From Monosporascus cannonballus (taxonomy: Eukaryota; Ascomycota; Sordariomycetes; Xylariales), in NCBI GenBank assembly GCA_004154925.1, contig QJNS01000004.1, positions 310,001 to 374,000 of the forward strand: DNA of 64,000 nt. The letters run 5' to 3'. The notes under the pieces were generated by a model, which saw nothing but the letters and a program-made list of their open reading frames with translations, was not told the origin of the DNA and ran no database searches. Of this stretch, positions 22,901 to 35,373 are shown piece after piece. The number at the start of each line of letters is the position of its first letter. The stretch's first letter is position 1. A program made the translations under genes and the position numbers.

Positions 22901-24130
22901 ATAGCGTTTATTATGTTTTTCGCCATAAAGGACCTAATATATACTTAGGCTAAATTATATTAATAGATTTACCTCTGTTTTTTTAATTTGTTTTAGGCTG
23001 TCCTTTAGGTATAAGTTTCCAATTATTTTAACGGGGCTTTTTAGGTACTCTATATTGTAATTCCTTATATCCTATTTTATTATAACTATAACATTTAATT
23101 TGACTTTAATCCTTCTTATACGTAACTCCTAATTCCATAAGTCCTGGTTTTATGCCGTATAAAATATTACTATATCAAAAGGTACGAATATTAATTATAT
23201 ATTAAGGTTTGTTATTATTTTTTCCCTTAATACCTTTCATACGTTATGCGTATTGTCGATCATAAATTTTACTTATTATAACGATATAATTCGATAAATA
23301 ATTAGGCTAATCGAATTTAAAAAGTTTCTTTTATAATTTTTTAAGCCGTCCAAAAACTTAATTATTAATATTTCTTATTTCTAGTTTAACTTAACGGTTA
23401 ATTAAGCCAGTATGCTGCCATAATTAAATACGGAACTTTTTTATCGTAATTACTAGATTTATATTTCCGCTTTTATTTTTTCGTTTATTATTTCAAAAAA
23501 CTTTATTAATATATACTTAAATTATTCGTAATCCTTATAAATTCGTATTATTTTTAGGTTTTGTTTTTCGACTAATAAAATAACGTATTTCTTTATAATA
23601 GGCTTAAATTAAATAATCGTATTTACGGTAAATTATCCGATTGCAAATTTGATTCGTATAATAGGCGTAATAAGTCGATTGGAAAAATACCAGAAATATA
23701 CTTAGTATTAAATTAAAAATAATTATAACTTTATCGAAATTTCGTCGGAAAATTCCGATTTAAGAAATTTAACAACTTTTTCTAGTTTTTGGGTAAAATT
23801 CAGTTAAATAACTTAATTTATTCGTAAGGGTTTTTCAACTTCGAAACCTTTTCTTTTTTTCTTAAGCTTTTAATAAATGGCTTAAAAAAACGTCGTAAAA
23901 TAATTATTATCTTTTTTAAGCTGGAAAATACGTTCGTTTATAGCATCCAGTCGTCGAAAAACTTCTTTGCGAGAAAGGAAAGGTTTCTTTTTTTCTTTTT
24001 CACATTCCATTTTAATATCCAAGCAATTAAGGATTTGATAAATAAGTTATTTAAATTATTTGTTGGTAAATATAACGTTAATTAATATTGCTCAAAAACT
24101 AATAATATTATTAAATAAAAACGTGTAACG

Positions 24131-24517
24131 TAAAACGAACCAAGGATTTAATTAATTATTAAACCTTAGTTATACGGATTTATATTAATAGAAATATTTA
24201 AAAATTTAAGCAATAAATACGGTAGTCGTATTATGTTTCGTAATATCAAAAATATTATAAGTAACGAATTATTATTATAAATTAAAATTATTTAAATTAC
24301 AAAAATAATAAATATATATATCTTATTTCTGTTTACTGGATTACTACTAGTAAATTGGTAATCCGGCTTATTAGCTTACTACCAATAAATTAATGATCCA
24401 GCTCATTAGCTTACCACTAGTAGGTTGGTGATCCATCACGTGACCTGCCCCGCCGCGCACTTGTGGCTGGGTCACGATTGACCGTTTCTGGAGACCGTGG
24501 CTCGTTAGGCCATGACA
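24131..24517 (-). repeat. LTR of gypsy B (right, coding 5' side)
   Basis: 387 bp, ending GGCCATGACA. It repeats the structure of 12151-12538 including the tandem GTTGGTGATCC units and CCCCGCCGCGCACTTG. The U3 part is less mutated than the rest of the LTR. Confidence 0.9.
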
Positions 24518-24553
24518 TCTGTTCTCTTTTTTATTTTTTTTTCCTTTAGGTAA

Positions 24554-24703
24554 TGTTAGGGCACCAGCAAAGCGGCTTATTTAAGCTGCCGTTTCGCTAT
24601 ATATATACAAGTGCCACGCGCTTACTAGATAGCTCTCTTCTTTCTTACTCGTGCAACAATAGAATATCTTCTAGAAACCCAAGAGACGTACAGCGCCGTG
24701 ACA
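24554..24703. repeat. Solo LTR, 150 bp, inside gypsy E
   Basis: It starts TGTTAGGGCACC and ends GCGCCGTGACA, with a CTATATATATACAAG box inside. TSDs ggtaa (24549-24553) and agtaa (24704-24708) flank it. The sequence on both sides is gypsy E, matching the uninterrupted copy in A near 28790. It is far less AT-rich than its surroundings. It could also be a small non-autonomous element, but TG...CA ends and a 5 bp TSD favour a solo LTR. Confidence 0.8.
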
Positions 24704-24821
24704 AGTAATAAGGTTTCTGTCGTATCCTTATACCTATATTTATCTCTATTTTCGGTCAAATATTAAAATCTTATTTTTTTTATTTACTAACGGAAAATAA
24801 AACGAACTTTACCTAACTAAT

Positions 24822-25215
24822 TGTGACGGCTTGGCGGTTTAACCAACTATTAAACCTAAGTTGACGGGTTTATGTTGGCAGGAGTATCGTGGGATTCTGA
24901 ATAATGGATGTAATAACGTATTACGTTTCGTAATATTAGGGGCGTTTTGGGTAACGATGTTCCATTATAAGCTGAAATTATTTAAATTATGGAAATAACG
25001 AACGTATATATCCTTATTTTGGCTTAAGGTATTTAAGCGGCTTAAACCTTTAAGTCCCTTAAGCCCTTTGAGCTTTTCTGCCGACTTAAAGGGCTTAAGG
25101 CGTTTGGCACTTTAAAACCTTTAAACCAGTTACGTAACGCCTTAACTTAGGTCGGAACTTAATCCTTTTATGGTTCCGACCGTCTGTAAGAAGCTAAGAT
25201 CGTTAAGTCCTAATA
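24822..25215 (-). repeat. LTR of gypsy A (left, coding 3' side)
   Basis: 394 bp from TGTGACGGCTTGGCGG to GTCCTAATA. It contains several CTTAAGCCCTTTGAG / AAAGGGCTTAAGG blocks that are mutually inverted and could fold, and paired GGTCGGAAC / GTTCCGACC arms. Confidence 0.93.
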
Positions 25216-28200
25216 CGATTTCCCCTTTTCCAGGATTTTTATCCTTAAAAATTAAATTATTTATTTTAGCAATTTCGGTAAGTATTTTTCCTTTTTATAT
25301 ATTTATTATATTAGGTCGAATTAAAAAGTTTCGTTTTTGTAAACGTATTAACATTTTAATCTTTTTAAAACATATTAAACGTTATAATTTTAAGATATTT
25401 TCTTATTTTCGTTACGAAAAGGAAAATACGGAATGCAAAATTATTCGAAGGTTTTTAAAATATACGCAATATATTTATTATGGGGGCCCTTATAACGTTT
25501 TTAGTCTTTCGGAAGTTAAATATCAAAAGTTTTTTAACGAAAAAAACCGTTTAAAGCATAAAAAGGAATAAGTTCGTAAAATATTACGTATCGTTATTAA
25601 TAAGCTGGATCGTCTGCAAAAACAAAAACGGTTGCTCCGTCGCCGTAATATAAAAATGTTTTATCGAAGGATTAAAGGCGCGGAGGCCATAAAGGAATTT
25701 AAGCGTTTAAAACAAAAATAAAAATAGCTAAAGGCTGCCGTTACAGCTGCCACGTTAATATAGGCCGCGGCCGACTGGCCCAATATCCTAATTACTAATT
25801 AGTCGGCCGTTAATTAGGACGTATCCGTTATTATTAATAAAAATTCTTTAATAAGTGCTAAGCGTTAATAAAGTTTTTAACGGGCTTCTAGGTATTTTCG
25901 GAATTTAAATACTTTTTTTATTTGATTAAGTACTGGGTAAATCCGTTTTATTTCCGCATATCGAAAAATTTTTTTATTTTATATATTTGTTCGTTTTTTA
26001 CTTTTACGTTATTTTATGCCATATATACTTTAATTATATTTATTATTAATTCGAATAAAAAAACATAAAAAATTGGATAAAATTTAATTTTTGGTAAAAG
26101 TTATAATTAATAATTATTTTCTGAAATTTTTTTAACGATTTTATATAAACCGATATACTTGAAATCGAGTTTTTTGCTAGGTTTTTTTGTTTAAATGTTT
26201 TTGGTAACGAGGTAAACTATTTTCCCCTTTTCGAAAGTTAATCCTTTTAATCTTTTTTGGTTATAATACTTACTTATTTGGTTTCGTACGAATTTTAATT
26301 TTATTTTTATTTCCTAATATAATTATTATAACTGTTTTAACATAAGAATTGTTTTAATATTAATTGGATTATCGTTACGCGTTTTTTTATAAACTTTTGG
26401 AATAAAGCCAAAATTCGTATTAGCTGGTATTATCTTGATATTTTTGTAATAATTAATATTGTAAGCTAATTAAGTAATAAGTAACTTTTTAACCTAGTTA
26501 TTTTGTTCGTAATTAACGTAATATCGTAAATATATTTTTAATATTTAGTATAACCGTTCCGTTTATCCGTCCGTTTATAATCTAAATATATTAAATAATT
26601 TATGGTTTAGGCCGATTTATGTTATAAGGCTTTGCCAAAACTTAGATACGAATATCGAACCTTTATTTAAGATAATTTTTATTAATAATCCGTATATATT
26701 AAAAATATTTTTAAAGAAAATATATATTATTTATTTTACGTTAATGTCCTTATAATAAGATAAGAAATAAGAAAATTTCGTAAACCGATCGACGATAACG
26801 AAAACGCTATTATAATATATTTCTATCGTTAGATTTTCGGACAAAAAAAGTTTAATAATAAAATCCATAATAATTAAATCCTAAGGTTTTTTTAAAACCG
26901 GTAATAATTGTAACTTTCCATAAAACTTATATCGTTACGCCTTAGCCTTATTGCAAAGGTTATATTATTATTATACTTTTTAAATTATCGTTTTCATTTT
27001 AGGAAAAAAATATATACGTTAAAGTCGTTTTAGGGTTTTATGGATTCCTAAATATCTATATAATTAATGTTCGTATATATTTTGTACTAAATCTATCTAA
27101 TATTTTTTTAAAACCTGTATTTTATCCGTTTTTTGGTTTTTTGGAAAACCGTTATTATATTGCTAAATCTTTTAATACATATCCAAAAGTATTACCCGAA
27201 TTATTACAATTTGTTACGGACGTAAATATCCTTTTATGGTAGTATCAAAAATTATATAGCTAATTTTAACCAATTTTTCCTTAAAATTTAATTACTTACT
27301 TAAGGTATTTGCTTTGCCGTTTTCTAAATTTTTTTGTGGATAATAACGAAATCGAAATTCGCCAATTTTTCTGCATATCGTAATTATCGTCCGGTAAGTT
27401 TTCTGGTTATAGTAAATCGGGTAAAATTTTAATAATTCGTATAAACTTTAACCTGGTACAAACTTCCTTTTAAAAAGTACCTAAATTTGCGGAATACCAT
27501 AATAATGGCTATAAATTCTTTATTTGGAATACCATAATTAAACTTAATTTTTTTTAATTTATATAAAAAAAATGCGATAAGGTATAATTTGCCTTAATTA
27601 TTTCGTTATCCGATTATTACGTTTAACGCGTAATCCGAAATATCGGTTTTTAGTTCGACGGGGCGATTTAAATCGTACATAATTAATATTAACTTGTTAA
27701 TAATCGTATTTTTAATTTCCTGGAATACTTTTTCCGTTTCGGGCATTTATTTAAATTCTTTTTTTTTAATAAAATTAATTAGGGGTATAATAATGTTGCT
27801 AAAATTTCAAATAAACTTTCTGTAATAATTAGCAAATTTAAAGAATATTTATATTTCCTTAATTATTATTGGCGTTTGTTATTTTATAATTGCAGCAATT
27901 TTCTTTAGGTCCATTTTAATATATCTTAGGGTAATAATATGTTCCAAATATTTTATTTTTTACTTATAAAATTGGTTTTTTTTTATGTTAATTAACAGCT
28001 TTACGTTTTATAAAATTTAAAAAACCTTATGAACGTATTTTATATATGCTTTTTTTATTTTTAAAAAAATAAGAATATTATCGAAATAGCACATAACAAA
28101 AACGTTAAAATATTTTCGCAGCATATAATTTATTATTTGTTAAAAAATTATTAATACGTTCGTAAATTTTATTAACGTAACTAAATACTTAAATAATCTG

Positions 28201-28349
28201 TATTTTATTTTAAATATTATCTTCCATTTATATTCTTTTTCGATTTTAATAAGGTTATATTTATTTTTAAGATCGAATACTGTAAATTATTTAATTTCAT
28301 AAAATCAGTTTTTTATTTTTATAATTAGGGGCAATAACGTTCGGTCCTT

Positions 28350-28445
28350 AATAATAATATTGTTTAATTGCCGATAGTTAACTATAAATCGTAATTTTCC
28401 ATTTTTTTTAGGTACGAAAAATATAAGGTATTCTGCCGGTAATTT
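28350..28445 (-). pseudogene. Gypsy A reverse transcriptase remnant
   Basis: The minus strand reads YLIFFVPKKNGKLRFIVNY followed by RQLN without a stop. This is the gypsy block (VPKKxGxLRxxVDYRxLN) that precedes the YxDD site, with the conserved Asp of VDY turned to Asn, a G-to-A change. Flanking blocks are interrupted by stops. Confidence 0.88.
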
Positions 28446-31322
28446 TAAAGGTTAAATCTATCTTTTTTGTAACCGATTTTCCAGGTATTCCCGGAAAACG
28501 TATAATTCGTTTCCGTTAAAGTTATAAATAGGGTAAAACTTTGTTAAAAAACTTTCTTTAAGGATAATTTCGTAATCCCATTCGTTATATTCTAATAATT
28601 TCGTATCCAGTTCCTTTTTGAAAAACTACTTATATTTATAATATTATAATAATATATTAGTTAAGTTTTTAAATTTTTAAGGTTATTATTTTAAATCGTT
28701 ATTTAATTGCCATAATTTTGCTTTAATAGTAATAATAATACGTTATATTTTTTTTAATGCTTATTCTTTTTTTATATTTTATCCCTTTAGGTAATAAGGT
28801 ATTTATCGTATCCTTATGTTTGTATTTATTGCCATTTTCGATTAAATATTAAGACTTTAATTTTTTTTCTTGTTTATTAACGGGGGGTAAAACGAATTTT
28901 ACCTGGCCAATCCCTTTATTAATTAAGATTTCGTACCAGTATATCTATGGTTTTCCTAATATTATATCATAATTCCTAAATAAAACGATATCGAAATCTA
29001 TTATCTGGTATTATTTTTAAATAAAGATTTCGAAATAATTAATTTTACGTAAGATTTTTCCGTTATCGTAAGCGAAATCCTGATTTTCGGTATTTATCGT
29101 TATATAAAGTTTTAATTTATATTTTTATAATAATTTAAGTTTATTAACCATATCTGGTACAATATAGTTTTTACCTAGAGCTCCGTAATTTACCATTATA
29201 ATATACTAATACGTTCCGATTCGTATATCTAAGGTAATAAAGTTATTAACGGTTTTTATCGTTACGTTTAAAGCCTTTTTTAGGAATTTATTTTAATTTT
29301 TCTGGGTTTCGTTATTTTACGGCTTTTTTATAAGTAACTTTCGTTTTTTAATTCCTTTTCGAATTTGTCGAACTTTATTTATATCTTTTTATATAACGCG
29401 TCAAATTATTTTATCTGTTGTTCTTATTGGCGTACTGTACTTTCGAATTATATTAATTATTTCTGATTTTGTTGGATTTTTTTTCCTTATTAAGTAAATT
29501 ATTTTTTAATATGGCGTATGGTTTCCTATTAAGCTTTATTTCCTTCCTATTAAAGGTTTTATATAAATCGTTAAATTTTTTCTTTTAAAATTTATCGTTT
29601 ATCAGGATTTATAGTAAATACTAGTTGAAAATAAAGGTCCGTAATAACCCTTTGGTAATGCTTTTCCATAGTATACTGGATTAATTTCTTTTTCGTTTAG
29701 TAATTATATTATTTATAATAACAAAAAGGGTTTTTTTACGGGTATTATTTTTTTAAACCAGCTTTTTATTATTATTAATTAAAGAAAATCGTTTTTAGGG
29801 ATTATAAATCGAAAATATTAATATTATTATTTATTGTTTTTATTTTTTCCCGTTTTATTAGGAAAATCAAATCTTTTATAATATATACGGGTAATCTTAT
29901 TATAAATATTTCGTTTTTATTTTTCGTAAATAAAATAATTTTATTTTTTGCAATAAATAATATGCATTTTACCGTATTAATTAAGGGTTCCGGGATAAAT
30001 CTTTTTTATTTAGCCTTGGTATTCCTTTAATTATTTTTTAAAAATATTCCGTTATTCCTTAATTATTTATTAAACCAGATTCCTGGCTTTTTGTATTCCT
30101 TATTAAAATTTTTGTTACGGTAGGCCTAATATATACTTAGGCCGAATTATGTTAATAAATTTTTCGTTTTTTTAATTTTCCTTGGGTTATTTTTTAGATA
30201 TAGGTTTCCAGTTATTCCGTCGTAATTTTTTAGGTAAGGAATATTTATAAGCCTTATGTCCCTTTTTTCCGCAATTATAATACTTAATTTAGTTCCAGTT
30301 TTTCTTATAGGTAACTCCTAATTCCATAAGGCCTAATTCAATATTATAAGAAATGTTATTACGCCGAAAAACGCTAATATTAACCATATATTAGGGTTTA
30401 TTATTATTTTTTCTTTTAATTCCTTTAATACGTCAGGCATATTGCCGGTTATTAATTTTAATTGCTATGGCGATATAATCCAATAAATAATTAGGCCGGT
30501 TAAATTTAAAAAATTCCTTTTATATTTCTTTTTTCAAGTTATCGAAAAATTTGGTTATTAATATTTCTTATCCTTAATTTAATTTAAATATTAGTTAAAT
30601 TAATATGCTGCCGTATTTAAATACCGATCTTTTTTATTATATTTATTAAATTTATATTTCGGCCTTTATTTTTTTGTTTATTATTCCGAAAACCTTTATT
30701 AACGTTTATTCGAATTGTTTGTAATCGTTATATATCTGTATTATTTCCGGGTTACGTTTTTCGACTAGCAAGGTAACGTATTCTTTTATAACCGGCTTAA
30801 ACCAAATAACCGTGTTTCCGGTAAATCGTTTAACCGCGAATTTAATTCGTACAGTAAACGTAATAAGTTAAATAGGAAAATACCCGAAATACGTTCGGTA
30901 TTAAGTTAAAAACAGTTATAATTTGGTTAAAATTCCATTAAAGGATTTTGGCTTAAAGGGTTTAAGGACTTTTCTTAATTCCTTAGTAAAATTTAGCTAA
31001 ATAACTTAATTTGGCCGAAAAGGCTTTTCGGTTTCGGAAACCTTTCCCTTTTTTTTAAACTTTTTATAGGCAGCTTGGAAAAACGTAATAAGGTTATTTT
31101 TGTTTTATTTAAGTTAAATAATACGTTTGTTCATAATATCCAGGCGTCGAAGAATTTCCTTTTAAAAAAGGCGAAGCTGCTCCTTTTTTTCCTCGGATTT
31201 TATTTTAATATCAAAGTTCTTAAAAACCTGGTAAATAAGTTATTCGGGCTGTTTGCTGGTAAATATAATGTCGGCGGTATTGCTCAAAGTTTAACGGTAT
31301 TATTAAATAAAAATTTGCAACG

Positions 31323-31716
31323 TATAACGGCTTAACGATTTAACCAATTATTAAACCTAAGTCGACGGGTTTATGTTAACAAGAATATCGTAAGATTTTA
31401 AGTAATAAATATAATAACATATTATGTTTCATAATATTAAGGGCGTTTTGGGTAACGATATTTTATTGCAAGCTAAAGTTATCTAAATTATGGAAATAAC
31501 GAACGTATATATCCTTATTTTGGCTTAAGGTGTTTAAACGGCTTAAACCCTTAAGTCCCTTAAGCCCTTTAAGCTTTTCTGCCGACTTAAGGGGCTTAAG
31601 GCGCTTGGCGCTTTAATACCTTTAAGCCAGTTACGTAACGCCTTGGCTTAGGTCGGAGCTTGATCCTTTTGTGGTTCCGACCGTCCGTAAGAAGCCAAGA
31701 TCGTTAGGTCCTAACA
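31323..31716 (-). repeat. LTR of gypsy A (right, coding 5' side)
   Basis: 394 bp, TATAACGGC (from TGTGACGGC) to GGTCCTAACA. Same length as the left LTR; visible differences are transitions. Confidence 0.93.
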
Positions 31717-33715
31717 CTAATGCTTTCGTTAATTAAAATTTTATTTTGGCATATCTATAATATTCTTAAAATTATTTCAGAATTTCTACATAAAACAATA
31801 TCGAAATTAACTATTTAATATCATCCTTTAATAAAACTTTCGAAATAATTAATTTCGCGCGTAATTTTCTCTTTATCGTTAACAAATTCCTGATCTTCTG
31901 TATTTATAACTATATAACGTTTTAACATATATTTCTATGATTATCTAAAATCGTTAACCATATCTTATAGATTTAATTTCCGTCTAAAGCTTTATAATTT
32001 ACTATTACGGTGGACCAATATGTTCTAATTCGAATATTCAAAATAATAAAATTATCAATAATTTTTATCAGTAAGTTTAAAGCCTTTTTTAAAAGTTCTT
32101 TTTAACTGTTCGAAATTTCGTTATTTTACGGCGTTTTATAAATAACCTTTATTTTTTAATTCCTTTCCGAAATTCTCAAACTTTATTAATGTTTTGTTAT
32201 ATGACGCGTTAAATTATGACATTTGTTATAGTTGTCGATATATTATTCCTTGGAGCTATATTAATTAATTTGAATTTTGCTATAATTGGTTTTCCTATTA
32301 AGCAAATTATTTTTCCATAATTTCGACAGCATCTTTTTATGCGTCGTATTGTCTATCGTTCTGTAATTCTCCTATATATTAATGCATTCTTTTCTTAATA
32401 ATTCTTTTCCTTTAAAATTTATAATAAATATTAACTAAAAATAAAGATCCGTAACAACCTTCTAGTAATGCTCTTTTATGGTATGCTAAATTGATCCTTT
32501 CCCCTCTAGTAATTATACTATTGGTGTTAGCAAAAAGGATTTTTTTACGAGAATTACTTTCTTTTAAACCAGTACTTTATTTCGACTAGCTGGTAAATAT
32601 CATTTCTTGGAGTTATAAATCGAAAATGATGATATTATTATTTCTTATTTTTATTCTCGTTAAATCGGTTTAAGAAAAATCAAAAATTTTCTAATACATT
32701 AGTCTTATTTTTCTGTAAATATATTATTTTTATTTCTTATAATTAAAGCATTTCAATCGTCGACAATATATAGCGTATATTTTGCTATAACGATTCAGAG
32801 TTCTACAACAAATGTTTTCCGTTTATTCCTAATACTTGTTAGCTATTTTTAATCGTATCTTATTATGTTTGAAACGTTTTCAGAGCTAACATCTTAACAT
32901 TTTTTATTTTCTATTTTATTTCTTGTCGAAATAACCCGTTGTCGTAATAGGCCCAAATTATATTTATAATCTTATTATCGGTTTTTTTACTTATTCCTGG
33001 ATTACTTCTCCGGTACAGATATCCAATTATCCTATCGTGGTTTTTAAATACTCGGCATCTAACAGCCTTATCTTTCATTTTGCTATAATTAAAACATTAA
33101 ATTTAGTTCTCATCCTTTTTCTAGACCGTATCCAGATCTATGGGTTCTGGTGCCATATCATAGGATATAAATAATGTATTACGCCTATTTTCTTAAATGG
33201 CTAACTAGTCTCCGTATCTTAAAATATATTAATCTTTTTTTTCTATATGTCTTTTATTCAACTTGTTATTAATCTTAACCGCTTCAGGAATATACCGGTT
33301 TAAAATTCTAGGTTTCGAAAACTTAATAATCTTATCTTTAACGTTATTTATTAATATCTGATAAGATATATCGATCAAATTATTACTTTCGTTATCAATC
33401 TATTCTACTTTAGCTATAAAGTTCTTAAAACTGATAAAGTATTTCGAAATAAATCCTTCCTATTATAATTACAAATATGCTATGATATTGTTCGTTTTTT
33501 ATCCGGATTCTCAAAATTGACCTTGAATTTCTCTTTGAAATTTATATAATTAAAAAAATCCTTAATAACATTCTCTTAATCGGCCTTGAGGTTCTTCAAA
33601 TAATTCCTTATAACTAGCTTAAACTAATTTAAAATATCTCTCGTAAGAAAAACTACTACAGTAAAACTTCAATTCGCACGCTCGTTCATATTTTAAAAAT
33701 AGAAATATATTCGTA

Positions 33716-35112
33716 CAGTCGGGGTGCAAAAGTCTCGGTTTATTCTCCACACCCCATATTTCCAACAACCATCTTCACAATTTCACTTATACATTTTTCC
33801 ACCAATTTTTAATAAAATTGCTAGTAATTTTAATTACTTATAAATAAATTGATTACGCAAACGATAAACTACTTTAATATTTCGTATACCAGCCCTAAGT
33901 TGCAATTATAACCTTAATCCGCCTTAGCATATTATTTATTAAATTATTTAACATATCTTTTACGAACTTTTCTTATATAGCAATTATAATGGCAATAAAT
34001 AACCCCAGTACTTCCTGCTTATTGCCGAATAACCTAAGTTTCGGTTCCTTTTTTTTTGGATGCGTTCCTTTAGTAATTGTTATACATTTTCGATAAGGTT
34101 TAAATCGGGCGAATATGGGGGCCATTGTAGCATTTTGACGGCCTGCCTTTAAAACCATTTTTTTACGATTCGGGTGGTATAAACAGGAACGTTATTTTGC
34201 AAAAGATAAAATCGTTATTAAGGTATTCGGAAAGGTATTCGTTAAAGTAATTACGATAAACGTGGCCGGTTATTCCGCTCCGGACGGCCTCGGGGTCCCT
34301 ATTAAGGGCTGTTAGGAAGTTCCGTTTTCCATACCGGATACCACCCCAAAACATTTACGTTTAGCCGGCTTTTTTTGTATCGGGGTTATATATATTTAAG
34401 CAATAAACGGGACTTTTTTATTTCAACAAAGGCAGTCAATATTTAACGTAATAATTAAAATAAAAAGAAATAATATATTAAAGATTTTTTAGGCGGAAAC
34501 TTTATTACGCCCGTTTACCGCAATTACGGTCCATTTTCGTTTCGTCGTTAAATAAAACTTTTCGCTATTATTCGGGGGGCTTATTACGGTATTCCACAGC
34601 TTAAAAAAGCCTTTATTTCGTATGTTTCGGAATTAAAAACAAACGTTAAAATACGTATTAATACGTTATCTCTTTCCGACGAAACTACCGTATTAAAGTT
34701 TATTTAAAAATATGTAAATAATATAATTTGGTAAGTTTAACGATAAATAAAAAGGGATTAAAGTTAATGGATCGCCATAAATGCTTTTTATAAATTGGCC
34801 GAAATTTATGTAAACGACCCGAACGTAACGAAAATTAGGCTAAATTTTAACGCATATAACGATTATAAACGCCATAACCGATAATAAGGGACATTTCGTT
34901 TTTTTCGCGATTTCGGTAAAGCCGTCGCCTAAATCTTTTTATGTTTTCCATTTCGTTCTCGTATAAGGTGACCATTTTTTGGCGAAACAATTGGACCCAA
35001 ATTATGTTATCTACTTATGATTAAAGTATGAAGGGTATTAGCGTTAATATGGAAGAAATACGCGTTTTTGTAAAGCCTGCAGAAATTTGCCGAGACTTTC
35101 GCACCCCCACTA
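33716..35112 (-). mobile_element. Tc1/mariner DNA transposon nested in gypsy E
   Basis: A 1,397 bp element bounded by inverted repeats: left CAGTCGGGGTGCAAAAGTCT (33716 on), right, on the complement, TAGTGGGGGTGCGAAAGTCT (ending 35112). Both continue into CGG. Both ends are next to TA (33714-33715 and 35113-35114), the Tc1/mariner target. The CAGTG-type end is usual for the superfamily. The length fits one transposase gene plus short ends. It sits in the gag-side part of gypsy E. Confidence 0.92.
33950..34990 (-). pseudogene. Tc1/mariner transposase, RIP-damaged
   Basis: On the minus strand the catalytic core is recognisable: MFWGGIRYGKRNFL then GITGHVYRNYFNEYLSE (34354-34163), and WPPYSPDLN near 34124-34098, the signature of the DD34E Tc1-like superfamily. 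Upstream of WPPYSPDLN the usual QDNAPVHT block reads QNNVPVYTT, so the second catalytic Asp is Asn, a G-to-A RIP change. Frames are broken by stops. The N-terminal helix-turn-helix region (to about 34990) is too mutated to read, so the 5' limit is approximate. Confidence 0.85.
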
Positions 35113-35373
35113 TACCTAAATGAAAAAAGCTTTGAACGCTTCCGTTCTCATTGTAAAATTAAGACTTTTTAATCATGTACTTAAATACGATAATTCGAAT
35201 TAAGGTAATTACCACCTATTCCTATTCCGTGAATTGTTAATTTTGCTTTTCAAATTCCTTAATTCTAGCTTAAAATTACGCGGCAGGAAAAAGTATTTAG
35301 GTACTAATTAACATGGTAACTAAAGAATTATTACTCAAAATCTAACGGTACTACTAAATAAAACCTTAAAACA

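Larger units (their letters stand above)
12151..24517 (-). mobile_element. Gypsy-type LTR retrotransposon B, nested in E, split by a copia element
   Basis: LTRs 12151-12538 and 24131-24517 flank the element. The TSD is tctat at 12146-12150 and tctgt at 24518-24522, differing by one G-to-A step. Without the copia insertion it is 6,884 bp. Next to the left LTR a polypurine tract is seen on the minus strand (GGAAAAGAGAGATCG before the LTR), so transcription ran right to left. The internal part matches A and D region by region. All coding frames are broken by RIP. Confidence 0.92.
24822..31716 (-). mobile_element. Gypsy-type LTR retrotransposon A, nested in E, RIP-inactivated
   Basis: A complete 6,895 bp element with LTRs of 394 bp each and a perfect TSD, ctaat at 24817-24821 and 31717-31721. 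Next to the left LTR the minus strand shows the polypurine tract GGAAAAGGGGAAATCG, so the coding strand is minus and the right LTR is the 5' one. The reverse transcriptase core is at 28350-28445. Apparent open frames on the plus strand (for example 25170-25571) are noise. The best-preserved gypsy of the window. Confidence 0.95.

Noticed and set aside
25170..25571. A 133-codon plus-strand open frame
   Set aside because: It starts inside the LTR of gypsy A and runs antisense to the coding strand shown by the reverse transcriptase and polypurine tract. Composition is RIP-driven and no motif is present.
31075..31335. An 86-codon plus-strand open frame
   Set aside because: Antisense to gypsy A gag and crossing into the LTR; no conserved motif.
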